A DNA stretch of 64,000 nucleotides from Bacteroidales bacterium UBA4360 (GTDB taxonomy: Bacteria; Bacteroidota; Bacteroidia; Bacteroidales; UBA932), in contig DGSO01000031.1 of NCBI GenBank assembly GCA_002393945.1, positions 1-64,000 of the forward strand, given 5' to 3'. Positions 6,703 through 14,318 of the stretch are shown here, in pieces. Position numbers and translations under genes: made by a program. The notes below the pieces were generated by a model. That model made no database searches. It was not told the origin of the DNA and saw nothing but the letters and a program-made list of their open reading frames with translations. How positions within the stretch are numbered: the stretch's first letter is position 1; each line of letters begins with the position of its first letter.

Positions 6703-8728
6703 TTTCTACCAATTCGTAATCTAATAATTTCTGTTCGAGTGAAGTTCCTTTTACACGTATGCGCAGGGGATCTCCCAGGCGGATTACCCTGCGGCTGCGG
6801 CGTCCGCGGGCAAGGTAGTGGTCCTGGTCGTAGTCATAGAAATCGGAGCGGATGGTCCTGTACGGTATCATGCCCTCAATCTTGGTGGGCTCGATTTCCA
6901 CATAGATGCCCCATTCCGTAATGCCGGAGACATGGCCGTCGAATTCCTGGCCTATCTTGTCCTGCATGAATTCCACCAGCTTGTACTTGATGCTCTCCCG
7001 TTCTGCCTCAGCGGCCACAACCTCCCTTTCGGAGGCATGTTTGCACTGCTCGGAGTAATATCCGTAGTCCTGAGAATCGGCCCCGTCCAGGTAAAGGGAA
7101 AGCAGGCGGTGGACCATCATGTCGGGGTAGCGGCGGATAGGGGAGGTGAAATGGGTATAGAAGCGGAAGGCAAGGCCGTAGTGGCCGATGTTGTCCGTGC
7201 TGTAGCAGGCCTTTGCCATGGCGCGGAGGGCCAGCAGCTGGATGGCCTGGATTTCCGGGGTGCCGGCGGCGTCTTTCATCAGGGCGTTGAGGCTTTTTGC
7301 AATGCCGTCCTCAAGGGGTGCCATTTTGTGGCCGAAGTGGCCGGCGAATTCCCTCAGGCCTGAGAGTTTTTCCATGTTCGGCTCGTCGTGCACGCGGTAG
7401 ACGAAGGTCTTGGCCTTGGAAAGGGCTTTCCCGCCCATCTTGCCGCCTGTTGCCACATATTCGGCAACGTTGCGGTTTGCCAGGAGCATGAATTCCTCGA
7501 TGAGCCAGTTGGCCTCTTTGGAGAACTTCTGGTGTACGCCAATGGGCTTTCCTTTTTCGTCCACTTCGACCTTCATTTCGGGGCGGTCGAAGTTTACGGC
7601 GCCGGCCTTGAAGCGCCTGTCGCGCAGTTTAAGTGCAAGGCCGTTGAGGGTAAGAATGGCCTCCTTGACCGGAGCGGGGACGATGCCGCATTCGCTGCCT
7701 TCGCCAAAATCTGTCTCCATAGCGGCCGGACCGGCGTCTATGATGCTCTGGGCGAGCTCGTAGTCAAAGCGGTAGTCCGATATGATATTGGTCCTGCCGA
7801 ACCAGGGATTGATTACCTTTGCCTGGGGGGTGATTTCGAAAACGGCCGAGAAGGTGAGCTTTTCTTCGCCCGGTCTCAGGGAGCAGAGCTTGTTGGAAAG
7901 CTTTTCCGGGAGCATCGGCACCGTCCTGTCTACCAGATATACCGATGTTCCCCTTTCCTGCGCTTCCTTGTCCACGGCTGTGCCCGGCTTGACGTAATAT
8001 GTGACGTCGGCAATGTGGACGCCGACCTCATAATTGCCGTTTTCCAGTTTGCGGAAGCTGAGCGCGTCGTCGAAGTCCTTGGCGTCGGCAGGGTCGATGG
8101 TGAAGGTGAGGACCTTCCTGAAATCCCTCCGGCCCTTGCGGTCGCTTGCCGATATCTTGTCGGGAATCTTGTCGGCGGCATTCTCCACCTCTTTGGTGAA
8201 ACGGTAGGGGAGTCCGAACTCTGCCAGGATGGCGTGCATCTCGGTTTCGTTTTCTCCGGGGAAGCCCAAAATATCGACCACATGGCCGTGTGGGGCATTT
8301 TCGCCTCTTTCCCAGCCGTCTACCACGGCGGCCACTTTCATGCCCTTCTGACCTCCTTCCGGTACGGGGACCTCTATGTCATAGGGCATGGTCTTGGAGC
8401 TCATGAGAACCCATGCCTGCCTGCCTACTATGTGGAGGATGCCCACGAAAGGGAGGTTGCTGCGCTCGAGGACGGCGACGATTTCGCCGCTGCGGCGTTT
8501 TGCATTTCCGGTCCTCTCCTGCGTTACGACAACCTTTACGGTGTCTCCATGGAGGGCGCCGCGAGTCTTGGACGCCTTGACGTAGATGTCTTCCTCCTGA
8601 CCTTCAACCTTTACGAAAACGAAGCCCTCTCGGGACATTACTGCTTTGCCGATATACTCCTGCGCCGGCTTTTTTCTTCTGCGGAGTTTCTCCCTTGAAC
8701 CGCCTCTTCCTCTGTGCTTTCTTGACAT
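6695..8728 (-). CDS. rnr: Ribonuclease R
   Basis: The 677-residue protein has a basic N-terminus, cold-shock/OB domains (about 20-190), the RNB catalytic domain (about 195-530) and a C-terminal S1 domain (about 580-660). The metal-binding acidic cluster is visible in TIDPADAKDFDDALSF. It is a 3'-5' exoribonuclease acting in the cytoplasm on structured RNA and in rRNA and mRNA turnover. It is shorter than the E. coli enzyme because the terminal extensions are small, as is usual in Bacteroidota. It shares an 86-bp divergent region with the symporter gene and overlaps the start of the GH2 gene downstream. Confidence 0.95.
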   Translation of the reverse strand: MSRKHRGRGGSREKLRRRKKPAQEYIGKAVMSREGFVFVKVEGQEEDIYVKASKTRGALHGDTVKVVVTQERTGNAKRRSGEIVAVLERSNLPFVGILHIVGRQAWVLMSSKTMPYDIEVPVPEGGQKGMKVAAVVDGWERGENAPHGHVVDILGFPGENETEMHAILAEFGLPYRFTKEVENAADKIPDKISASDRKGRRDFRKVLTFTIDPADAKDFDDALSFRKLENGNYEVGVHIADVTYYVKPGTAVDKEAQERGTSVYLVDRTVPMLPEKLSNKLCSLRPGEEKLTFSAVFEITPQAKVINPWFGRTNIISDYRFDYELAQSIIDAGPAAMETDFGEGSECGIVPAPVKEAILTLNGLALKLRDRRFKAGAVNFDRPEMKVEVDEKGKPIGVHQKFSKEANWLIEEFMLLANRNVAEYVATGGKMGGKALSKAKTFVYRVHDEPNMEKLSGLREFAGHFGHKMAPLEDGIAKSLNALMKDAAGTPEIQAIQLLALRAMAKACYSTDNIGHYGLAFRFYTHFTSPIRRYPDMMVHRLLSLYLDGADSQDYGYYSEQCKHASEREVVAAEAERESIKYKLVEFMQDKIGQEFDGHVSGITEWGIYVEIEPTKIEGMIPYRTIRSDFYDYDQDHYLARGRRSRRVIRLGDPLRIRVKGTSLEQKLLDYELVEND

Positions 8729-8745
8729 AATAAACCTATTTTATA

Positions 8746-8753
8746 CAAAAATA
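8746..8753 (-). promoter_or_regulatory. -7 box for rnr-GH2
   Basis: On the minus strand TATTTTTG matches TAnnTTTG and leaves a short leader to the start codon at 8728. A -33 element is not obvious. Confidence 0.4.
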
Positions 8754-8783
8754 GTCTTTTTATCCGATTTATGAAAAAATGCT

Positions 8784-8791
8784 TAAATTTG
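8784..8791 (+). promoter_or_regulatory. -7 box for the symporter-polA operon
   Basis: TAAATTTG matches TAnnTTTG, with a start expected near 8797 and a ~18-nt leader to the ATG at 8815. The -33 region is only T-rich. Confidence 0.4.
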
Positions 8792-8814
8792 TGAAATAAC
8801 ACTATTGAAAAGTT

Positions 8815-10161
8815 ATGGCTGCTAAATTCTCTGAGAAAATAGGATACGCCCTTGGCGATGCCGCTGCCGGCGGTATCACCTGGAAGGTGATGTCCATTGC
8901 ATTTCCTCTGTTCTTTACGAATGTTTTCGGACTTACGGTTGCAGATACGGCAACCCTCATGCTTGTCGCGCGTCTTTTCGACGTGATAACAGATCCCATG
9001 ATGGGCGCCATTGCAGACCGCACCCAGTCCAAATGGGGAACATACAGGCCATGGCTCATCTTCGGAGCGATTCCGCTCGGTCTCGTTTTTGCGCTGCTTC
9101 TGTTCACGCCGGACTTCGGCCCCACCGGCAAGCGCATCTGGGCATATTCCCTGTATCTCCTCATGATGGTAGTCTATACGGCGGTCAACGTGCCTTACGG
9201 CTCACTCCTGGGTGTCATGACAAGCGACGACAATGAAAAGAACGAGTTCTCCTCCTACCGCATGGTTGGTGCATATGCAATGGGATTCGTGACGCTGCTG
9301 TCCTTCCCCTATCTTCAGAAACTCGTCGGCGGAACTCCCCAGCATCAGTATGCAGTCCTTGGCGCCGTCCTTGGCGGCATCGCAGCCCTTGGCACCCTTG
9401 CCTGCGGCCTTCTCACAAAAGAGCGCCTCAAACCCGTCCGCGCGGAAAAATTCTCCTTCAAGCCCTTTGCCGACCTTTTCCGCAACAAACCCTGGATTTA
9501 TCTCACCCTTATCGGCATATGCACCAACTTCTTCAACGGTTTCCGCTATGCCGTCGCCGGTTATCTGCTTGAATACTGCCTGCACGGAGACGTTACCGTG
9601 AACGGCCTCATCATCAACTATACCGTGTTCATGACCTTCGGGGAGGTGACCTGCATGATCTTCGGCGGCCTCTCTCCCAAGTTCACCAAATGGGTGGGGT
9701 CCAAGCGCAAGGCTTTCGCATGGGCTGCAACCATCTGCGCAGTGGCGTCCGTGGCCTTCTTCTTCATCCCCATGAATCCCGCCTGGATCTGGGTGATGAT
9801 TGCCGACGTCATCATCGCCTCCATCGGCATCGGCCTGTATTCCCCGCTCCTGTGGTCCATGTATGCCGATGTTGCCGACTACGCAACAGAGAAGAACGGC
9901 ACCTCCTCCACCGGTCTCATCTTCTCTTCCGGAACCATGGCCCAGAAGTTCGGATCGGCCATTTCCGGTGCCCTCGTGGCCCTTTTCCTTGGCTTCGCAG
10001 GTTTTGTTTCGGGTACCGATCCTGCAACGGGAGAGACCATCGTCACCATCACCAACGAGGCTTCCGTATGCCGTATGATATGGATGATATTCTCCATCTT
10101 CCCGGCCATCATCGCGGGGCTCATACTCCTTCTGCTCAGGCTTTATCCTATAAAGAAGTAG
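8815..10161 (+). CDS. GPH-family sugar:cation symporter (MelB-like MFS)
   Basis: The 448-residue protein has about 12 hydrophobic segments. The GPH-family signature is present in its N-terminal half: DVITDPMMGAIADRT followed by WGTYRPW, in the loop between helices 2 and 3. It should carry a sugar or glycoside across the inner membrane with Na+ or H+. The substrate cannot be read from sequence. Proximity to beta-galactosidase suggests a galactoside but does not prove it. The polA start follows 10 bp after its stop, so the two may be co-transcribed. Confidence 0.9.
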   Translation: MAAKFSEKIGYALGDAAAGGITWKVMSIAFPLFFTNVFGLTVADTATLMLVARLFDVITDPMMGAIADRTQSKWGTYRPWLIFGAIPLGLVFALLLFTPDFGPTGKRIWAYSLYLLMMVVYTAVNVPYGSLLGVMTSDDNEKNEFSSYRMVGAYAMGFVTLLSFPYLQKLVGGTPQHQYAVLGAVLGGIAALGTLACGLLTKERLKPVRAEKFSFKPFADLFRNKPWIYLTLIGICTNFFNGFRYAVAGYLLEYCLHGDVTVNGLIINYTVFMTFGEVTCMIFGGLSPKFTKWVGSKRKAFAWAATICAVASVAFFFIPMNPAWIWVMIADVIIASIGIGLYSPLLWSMYADVADYATEKNGTSSTGLIFSSGTMAQKFGSAISGALVALFLGFAGFVSGTDPATGETIVTITNEASVCRMIWMIFSIFPAIIAGLILLLLRLYPIKK

Positions 10162-10171
10162 CTTCAACGCT

Positions 10172-12835
10172 ATGGGAAAACTGCTGCTTGTCGACGGACA
10201 CGCCCTGGTGTTCAAGATGTATTACGCCTTCCTCAGAAGGCCGATGATAAACTCCAAGGGGGAGGACATGTCCATCCTCTACGGATTTACGAAATATCTG
10301 CTGGAGATGTTCCAGAGGGAGAATCCCACCCATGTAGTTGTGGCTTTCGACCCTCCGGGAGGAACGTTCAGGAACGAGATGTTCCCCGAATACAAGGGAA
10401 CGCGTCCGCCCACTCCTCAGCTTGTTATCGATGCGCTTGAACCGCTGACAGAGCTGGTTCAGGCCATGAACATCCCGGTTCTTACCATCCGCGGTTTCGA
10501 GGCCGACGATGTCATCGGTTCCATCGCTGCGCAGTACGGCTCTCCGGAAATGGACGTGTACATGGTTACGCCGGACAAGGATTACGGACAGCTTATCCGT
10601 GACCACGTATACCAGCTTAAACCGGGCAAGGGAGGCTCCGAGTCCGAACTGGTTACGTCCAAGGAACTGTGTGAGAAGTGGGGTATAGGCAGTCCGTCCC
10701 AGGTTATTGACATGCTGGCAATCTGCGGAGATACCGCAGACAACGTTCCCGGCGTAAAGGGAGTGGGTGAAGTTGGCGCAGCAAAGCTTATCGCAAAATA
10801 CGGCACCCTTGAGAATATTTACGAGCACATTTCAGAGCTCTCGGATAAGCAGCAGGCTATGTTCCGTGAGGCAGAGCCGCACATGGCCCTGTCCAAGGCG
10901 CTCGTAACCATAAAGACAGACATGTCGCTGCCCGTTACGGTAGATGACATGCGCTTTACAGGGGAGTTCCGGCCCGTTATCAAACAGCTGTTTGACCGAT
11001 ATGAGTTCGGCTCCCTGAAAAAGTACATCAGGATAAGCCAGCAGTTACACGATTCGGACGGTTTTTGTGTAACAGGTGGCTCACAGCAGCCACTCGATGC
11101 ACAAAAAGACCCGAAAATGTGTAACAGGTGGCAAGGCCCCATCGAAGAAGTCCCCGTGAGTGCATTCAAATCCGTCAAAAAGCTTGGCATCGTAACCGTA
11201 TCCCGCGGCGAAGGCATATTTGCCAATATCGACAGGCTCATTCTCTCCGACGGGAAGAGCGCCGCGGTGGTTTCCCCCGCAGAGGCGAAAGCCCTGCTGG
11301 AGGATGAGAGCATCGACAAGTACGGGGCAGACCTCAAAAAGCAGGCAAACCTCCTTGCCCATGCCGGTATAGAACTGAAAGGCCGCTGGCTTGACGTTCA
11401 GCTCATGCACTATGTCAAGGATCCGGAGCGCACTCATGACCCGGTGCTTCTTGCGAAGACTCTGCTGGGAATAGACTTGGAGGAGGCCCAGGAAACGGCT
11501 TCCACCGGGTCGCTGTTTGACGATGTGGAAGAGGAGGCGGAACCCTCACGCCTGAAAGAGGCTGCAGCCATGGTGCTTCTTGGAGACAAGCTTCTGGAAG
11601 ACCTTCCGGAGTTCTATTTCAGCATGGAAGAACCCCTTGCCAAGGTGCTTGCAAAGATGGAAAGGGATGGCGTGAAAGTGGATATCGGCCAGATAAGGAC
11701 TTTTGCGCAGGGCCTTTCGAAGGAGCTCGTAGAGCGCGAGGCCCGTATACGTGAAATGGCAGGTGAGCCTTCGCTGAATATATCTTCGCCAAAGCAGGTG
11801 GGAGACCTCCTGTTTGACAAACTGAAACTGGACCCTAAGGCCAAAAAGAGTGCCCGCGGCCAGTATTCGACAGACGAAGCTACTCTCCTTGAAATTGCAG
11901 ACCGTCATCCCATCGTGAACGAGATTCTGGAATTCAGGGCCGTAAAAAAGCTTCTGTCCACTTATATAGAACCGTTCCCATCATACGTTTCTGCCGTTGA
12001 CGGCCGTGTGCATACGACGTTCAACCAGGCGCTTACGGCAACTGGAAGGCTTTCCAGTTCCAATCCGAACCTGCAGAATATTCCTATCCGCACAGAGCGC
12101 GGCAAGGAAATCCGCAAGGCTTTCATCCCGGGTACTCCGGAGGGTGTGATAGTATCGGCAGACTACTCGCAGATAGAGCTTCGCATCATGGCTCACTTGA
12201 GCGGGGATGCGCATCTGACATCGGCCTTCAGAAGCGGTGAGGACGTGCACGCGGCAACGGCGGCGAAGATATTCGGAATCCCGGTGGAAGAGGTGACAAG
12301 GGAGCAGCGCGGTCAGGCAAAGACGGCCAACTTCGGCATAATGTACGGCATTTCCTCCTTCGGCCTGGCTCAGAGGCTTGGGATGGGCAGGAAAGAGGCG
12401 AAGGCCCTTATCGACGGGTATTTTGAAAGTTTCCCCGCGATAAAGGACTTCATCGGCAGGAATGTGGATTTTGCCCGGAAGAACGGCTATGTTGAGACGC
12501 TGTTCGGAAGGCGCAGGTATCTCCCGGACATCAATTCCCGGAACGGCAACGTCCGAGCCCTGGCAGAAAGGAATGCGGTCAATGCCCCCATCCAGGGAAC
12601 ATCGGCCGATATAATAAAGCTTGCAATGATTCGGGTGCAGAAGCGCCTTGAGGAGGAAGGCCTCCGCTCCAGGATGGTCCTCCAGATTCATGACGAACTG
12701 GTCTTCGATGCCATCCCCTCTGAAGTTGAGCGCCTGAAGTCCATCGTGGTAGAAGTGATGGAGCATGTAATTGAACTGAGCATCCCCCTCACCGTGGAAT
12801 GCTCCTCCGGAAAAAACTGGCTGGAAGCCCATTGA
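10172..12835 (+). CDS. polA: DNA polymerase I with a degenerate 3'-5' exonuclease domain
   Basis: The 887-residue protein has a 5' nuclease domain (about 1-290), a middle exonuclease-like domain (about 330-500) and the polymerase domain (about 510-887). Polymerase motifs A (DYSQIELRIMAHLSGD), B (RGQAKTANFGIMYG) and C (IHDELVFD) are intact. The middle domain has lost the proofreading motifs: where FDTET is expected it reads LGIVTVSRGEG, and the Asp of the NLKYD-type motif is replaced in KYGADLKKQANLL. It should fill gaps and process Okazaki fragments but probably cannot proofread. The linker at 11044-11132 contains a short duplicated sequence. Confidence 0.95.
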   Translation: MGKLLLVDGHALVFKMYYAFLRRPMINSKGEDMSILYGFTKYLLEMFQRENPTHVVVAFDPPGGTFRNEMFPEYKGTRPPTPQLVIDALEPLTELVQAMNIPVLTIRGFEADDVIGSIAAQYGSPEMDVYMVTPDKDYGQLIRDHVYQLKPGKGGSESELVTSKELCEKWGIGSPSQVIDMLAICGDTADNVPGVKGVGEVGAAKLIAKYGTLENIYEHISELSDKQQAMFREAEPHMALSKALVTIKTDMSLPVTVDDMRFTGEFRPVIKQLFDRYEFGSLKKYIRISQQLHDSDGFCVTGGSQQPLDAQKDPKMCNRWQGPIEEVPVSAFKSVKKLGIVTVSRGEGIFANIDRLILSDGKSAAVVSPAEAKALLEDESIDKYGADLKKQANLLAHAGIELKGRWLDVQLMHYVKDPERTHDPVLLAKTLLGIDLEEAQETASTGSLFDDVEEEAEPSRLKEAAAMVLLGDKLLEDLPEFYFSMEEPLAKVLAKMERDGVKVDIGQIRTFAQGLSKELVEREARIREMAGEPSLNISSPKQVGDLLFDKLKLDPKAKKSARGQYSTDEATLLEIADRHPIVNEILEFRAVKKLLSTYIEPFPSYVSAVDGRVHTTFNQALTATGRLSSSNPNLQNIPIRTERGKEIRKAFIPGTPEGVIVSADYSQIELRIMAHLSGDAHLTSAFRSGEDVHAATAAKIFGIPVEEVTREQRGQAKTANFGIMYGISSFGLAQRLGMGRKEAKALIDGYFESFPAIKDFIGRNVDFARKNGYVETLFGRRRYLPDINSRNGNVRALAERNAVNAPIQGTSADIIKLAMIRVQKRLEEEGLRSRMVLQIHDELVFDAIPSEVERLKSIVVEVMEHVIELSIPLTVECSSGKNWLEAH
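11066..11132. repeat. 15-bp direct repeat in the polA interdomain linker
   Basis: TGTGTAACAGGTGGC occurs at 11066-11080 and 11118-11132 (period 52). GTTACAC at 11044-11050 is an inverted match to GTGTAAC at 11067-11073. The stretch is in frame and encodes an unconserved linker between the 5' nuclease and exonuclease-like domains, so it may be an inserted short repeat. Confidence 0.55.
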
Positions 12836-12836
12836 T

Positions 12837-13409
12837 ATGGAACCAAAAGAAACAGAAATAATCCAGGCCGCAATCGCCGGCGATCAGACTGCCTACAGGG
12901 AGATATACCAAATCTACGAAAAGGCCGTCCGGGGCCGCGTGAGCGGTTATTTCAAGTGGAAGGCAGACGTTGACGACGTGGTCATGGAAAGCTTCCAAAA
13001 GGCTTTCGTGGCCCTGAAGACCTTTGACACCACGAAGGAATTCCGTCCGTGGCTCCTGACCATTGCAACGCATACTGCCCTGGACCATCTGAGCAGTATC
13101 AAGCGGGAGGACCAGAAGAAGGAAGGCATACTTCAGAAGGCTTCCGAAGGTTCCGACGGCGATGCCGAAATCACCGAGACCACGCCGGAGGAGGATGTTA
13201 TCAAGGACGAGGTCCATACCCGTCTGATGCAGTATATCGACGAACTCCCGTCGCTTTACAAGGATGTCATGATAAAGTACATGATAGACGAGCTGGAGTA
13301 CGAGGAGATAGCAAAGGAACTGGACCTTGAGCTGAATACGGTGCGCACCCGCATACGCCGCGGCAAGCAGCATCTTTCGGAAATGATGTTAAGGGGGGAA
13401 GTGGAATGA
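12837..13409 (+). CDS. RNA polymerase sigma factor, sigma-70/ECF type
   Basis: The 190-residue protein has region 2 (about 10-95, with DVVMESFQKAF and FRPWLLTIATHTALDHLS) and region 4 (about 130-185, with LPSLYKDVMIKYMIDELEYEEIAKEL and the recognition helix NTVRTRIRRGKQHL). It should direct core RNA polymerase to a set of promoters. It starts 1 bp after polA and its stop overlaps rsmG by 4 bp (ATGA). No anti-sigma or SusCD gene is adjacent, which argues against a glycan-sensing ECF system. The regulon is unknown. Confidence 0.88.
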   Translation: MEPKETEIIQAAIAGDQTAYREIYQIYEKAVRGRVSGYFKWKADVDDVVMESFQKAFVALKTFDTTKEFRPWLLTIATHTALDHLSSIKREDQKKEGILQKASEGSDGDAEITETTPEEDVIKDEVHTRLMQYIDELPSLYKDVMIKYMIDELEYEEIAKELDLELNTVRTRIRRGKQHLSEMMLRGEVE

Positions 13410-14044
13410 ATACAGAACAGTTTATATCATTCGTAAGGGAGTCGTTTGTACTTACAGACGAGCAGGTTCGCAGGTTCGAGGCTCTTGACGGCCTCTACCG
13501 TGAATGGAACGCGCAGATCAACGTCATCTCAAGAAAGGATATCGACGGCCTTTACGACCATCACGTCCTCCATTCGCTCGCCATTGCAAAGTACCTTGGC
13601 GACGAGTCTCTTGACGGCTGCACAGTCCTTGACCTCGGCACCGGCGGCGGTTTCCCAGGCATCCCCCTTGCCATCCTGTACCCCGGCGCAAGGTTCACCC
13701 TCTGCGACTCCGTAGGCAAAAAGACCATAGTGGCCGATGCCGTCTCCAAGGCTCTCGGCCTGGAGAACGTACGCGTCGTAAACGCCCGTGCGGAGAGCCT
13801 TCCCGAGACCTTCGACTGGGTGGTTTCCCGCGCAGTAGCATCTCTCACGGACTTCTACCCTTGGGTAAAGGGCAAATTCTCCAAGGGCATACTTTATCTC
13901 AAGGGTGGCGACGTGAACGAGGAGATATACTCCGTAATGTCCCGCCACCACCTTAGGAAGGGGTCTGTACACACCTGGCCGGTAGATTCATGGCTGCATG
14001 ATGACTACTATGCCGGGAAACTTGTTATTCATATCGAAAAATAA
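13406..14044 (+). CDS. rsmG: 16S rRNA (guanine-N7) methyltransferase RsmG
   Basis: The 212-residue protein has the class I methyltransferase fold. The SAM-binding loop VLDLGTGGGFPGIPLA is followed by the family pattern CDSVGKKTIV, and SRAVASL lies further on. It methylates G527 (E. coli numbering) of 16S rRNA. Length and motifs match the family. The ATG overlaps the sigma-factor stop by 4 bp. Confidence 0.95.
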   Translation: MNTEQFISFVRESFVLTDEQVRRFEALDGLYREWNAQINVISRKDIDGLYDHHVLHSLAIAKYLGDESLDGCTVLDLGTGGGFPGIPLAILYPGARFTLCDSVGKKTIVADAVSKALGLENVRVVNARAESLPETFDWVVSRAVASLTDFYPWVKGKFSKGILYLKGGDVNEEIYSVMSRHHLRKGSVHTWPVDSWLHDDYYAGKLVIHIEK

Positions 14045-14045
14045 T

Positions 14046-14076
14046 TTTGTGTTTTGGAAGGTTTTTACTACCTTTG
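14046..14076 (+). promoter_or_regulatory. Promoter of rpmH
   Basis: TTTG at 14046-14049 and TACCTTTG at 14069-14076 are separated by 19 bp, a full match to the Bacteroidota consensus. The expected start is near 14082, ~30 nt before the rpmH ATG. Confidence 0.75.
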
Positions 14077-14112
14077 CAGTCCCTTATGCGAAAAATATAA
14101 AAAACAAGAGAT

Positions 14113-14265
14113 ATGAAAAGAACATTCCAACCCTCCCAGCGCAAGCGTGTGAACAAGCACGGCTTCCGCGCACGCATGGCTTCCGCCAATGGCCGTCGCG
14201 TACTTAGCGCCCGTCGTCGTCACGCCCGCAAGAAACTCTCCGTCTCTGACGAAGACCGTTGGTAG
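14113..14265 (+). CDS. rpmH: 50S ribosomal protein L34
   Basis: A 50-codon frame encodes the highly basic L34 sequence (MKRTFQPSQRKRVNKHGFRA, then an Arg/Lys-rich helix). The protein ends in SVSDEDRW, a slightly longer acidic tail than in proteobacteria. It has its own promoter and is followed by a terminator. Confidence 0.97.
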   Translation: MKRTFQPSQRKRVNKHGFRARMASANGRRVLSARRRHARKKLSVSDEDRW

Positions 14266-14284
14266 TATCCAACCTACAGACATA

Positions 14285-14313
14285 AAAACCGGCCCCCGAG
14301 GGTCGGTTTTTTT
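14285..14313. terminator. Bidirectional terminator between rpmH and the GH89 gene
   Basis: AAAACCGGCCC (14285-14295) pairs with GGGTCGGTTTT (14300-14310) across loop CCGA, with one G-U pair, then TTT. The A run on the other side gives a T run on the minus strand for the converging GH89 gene. Confidence 0.85.
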
Positions 14314-14318
14314 GTATC

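Noticed and set aside
7388..8698. Long open frame (436 codons) on the plus strand opposite rnr
   Set aside because: It is antisense to a clearly conserved RNase R and has low-complexity, unfamily-like translation. Mirror frames like this are common where GC content is moderately high.
12837..13409. Sigma factor as a glycan-sensing ECF/anti-sigma system
   Set aside because: No FecR-like anti-sigma gene or SusC with a signalling extension is adjacent; it sits in a housekeeping operon between polA and rsmG.
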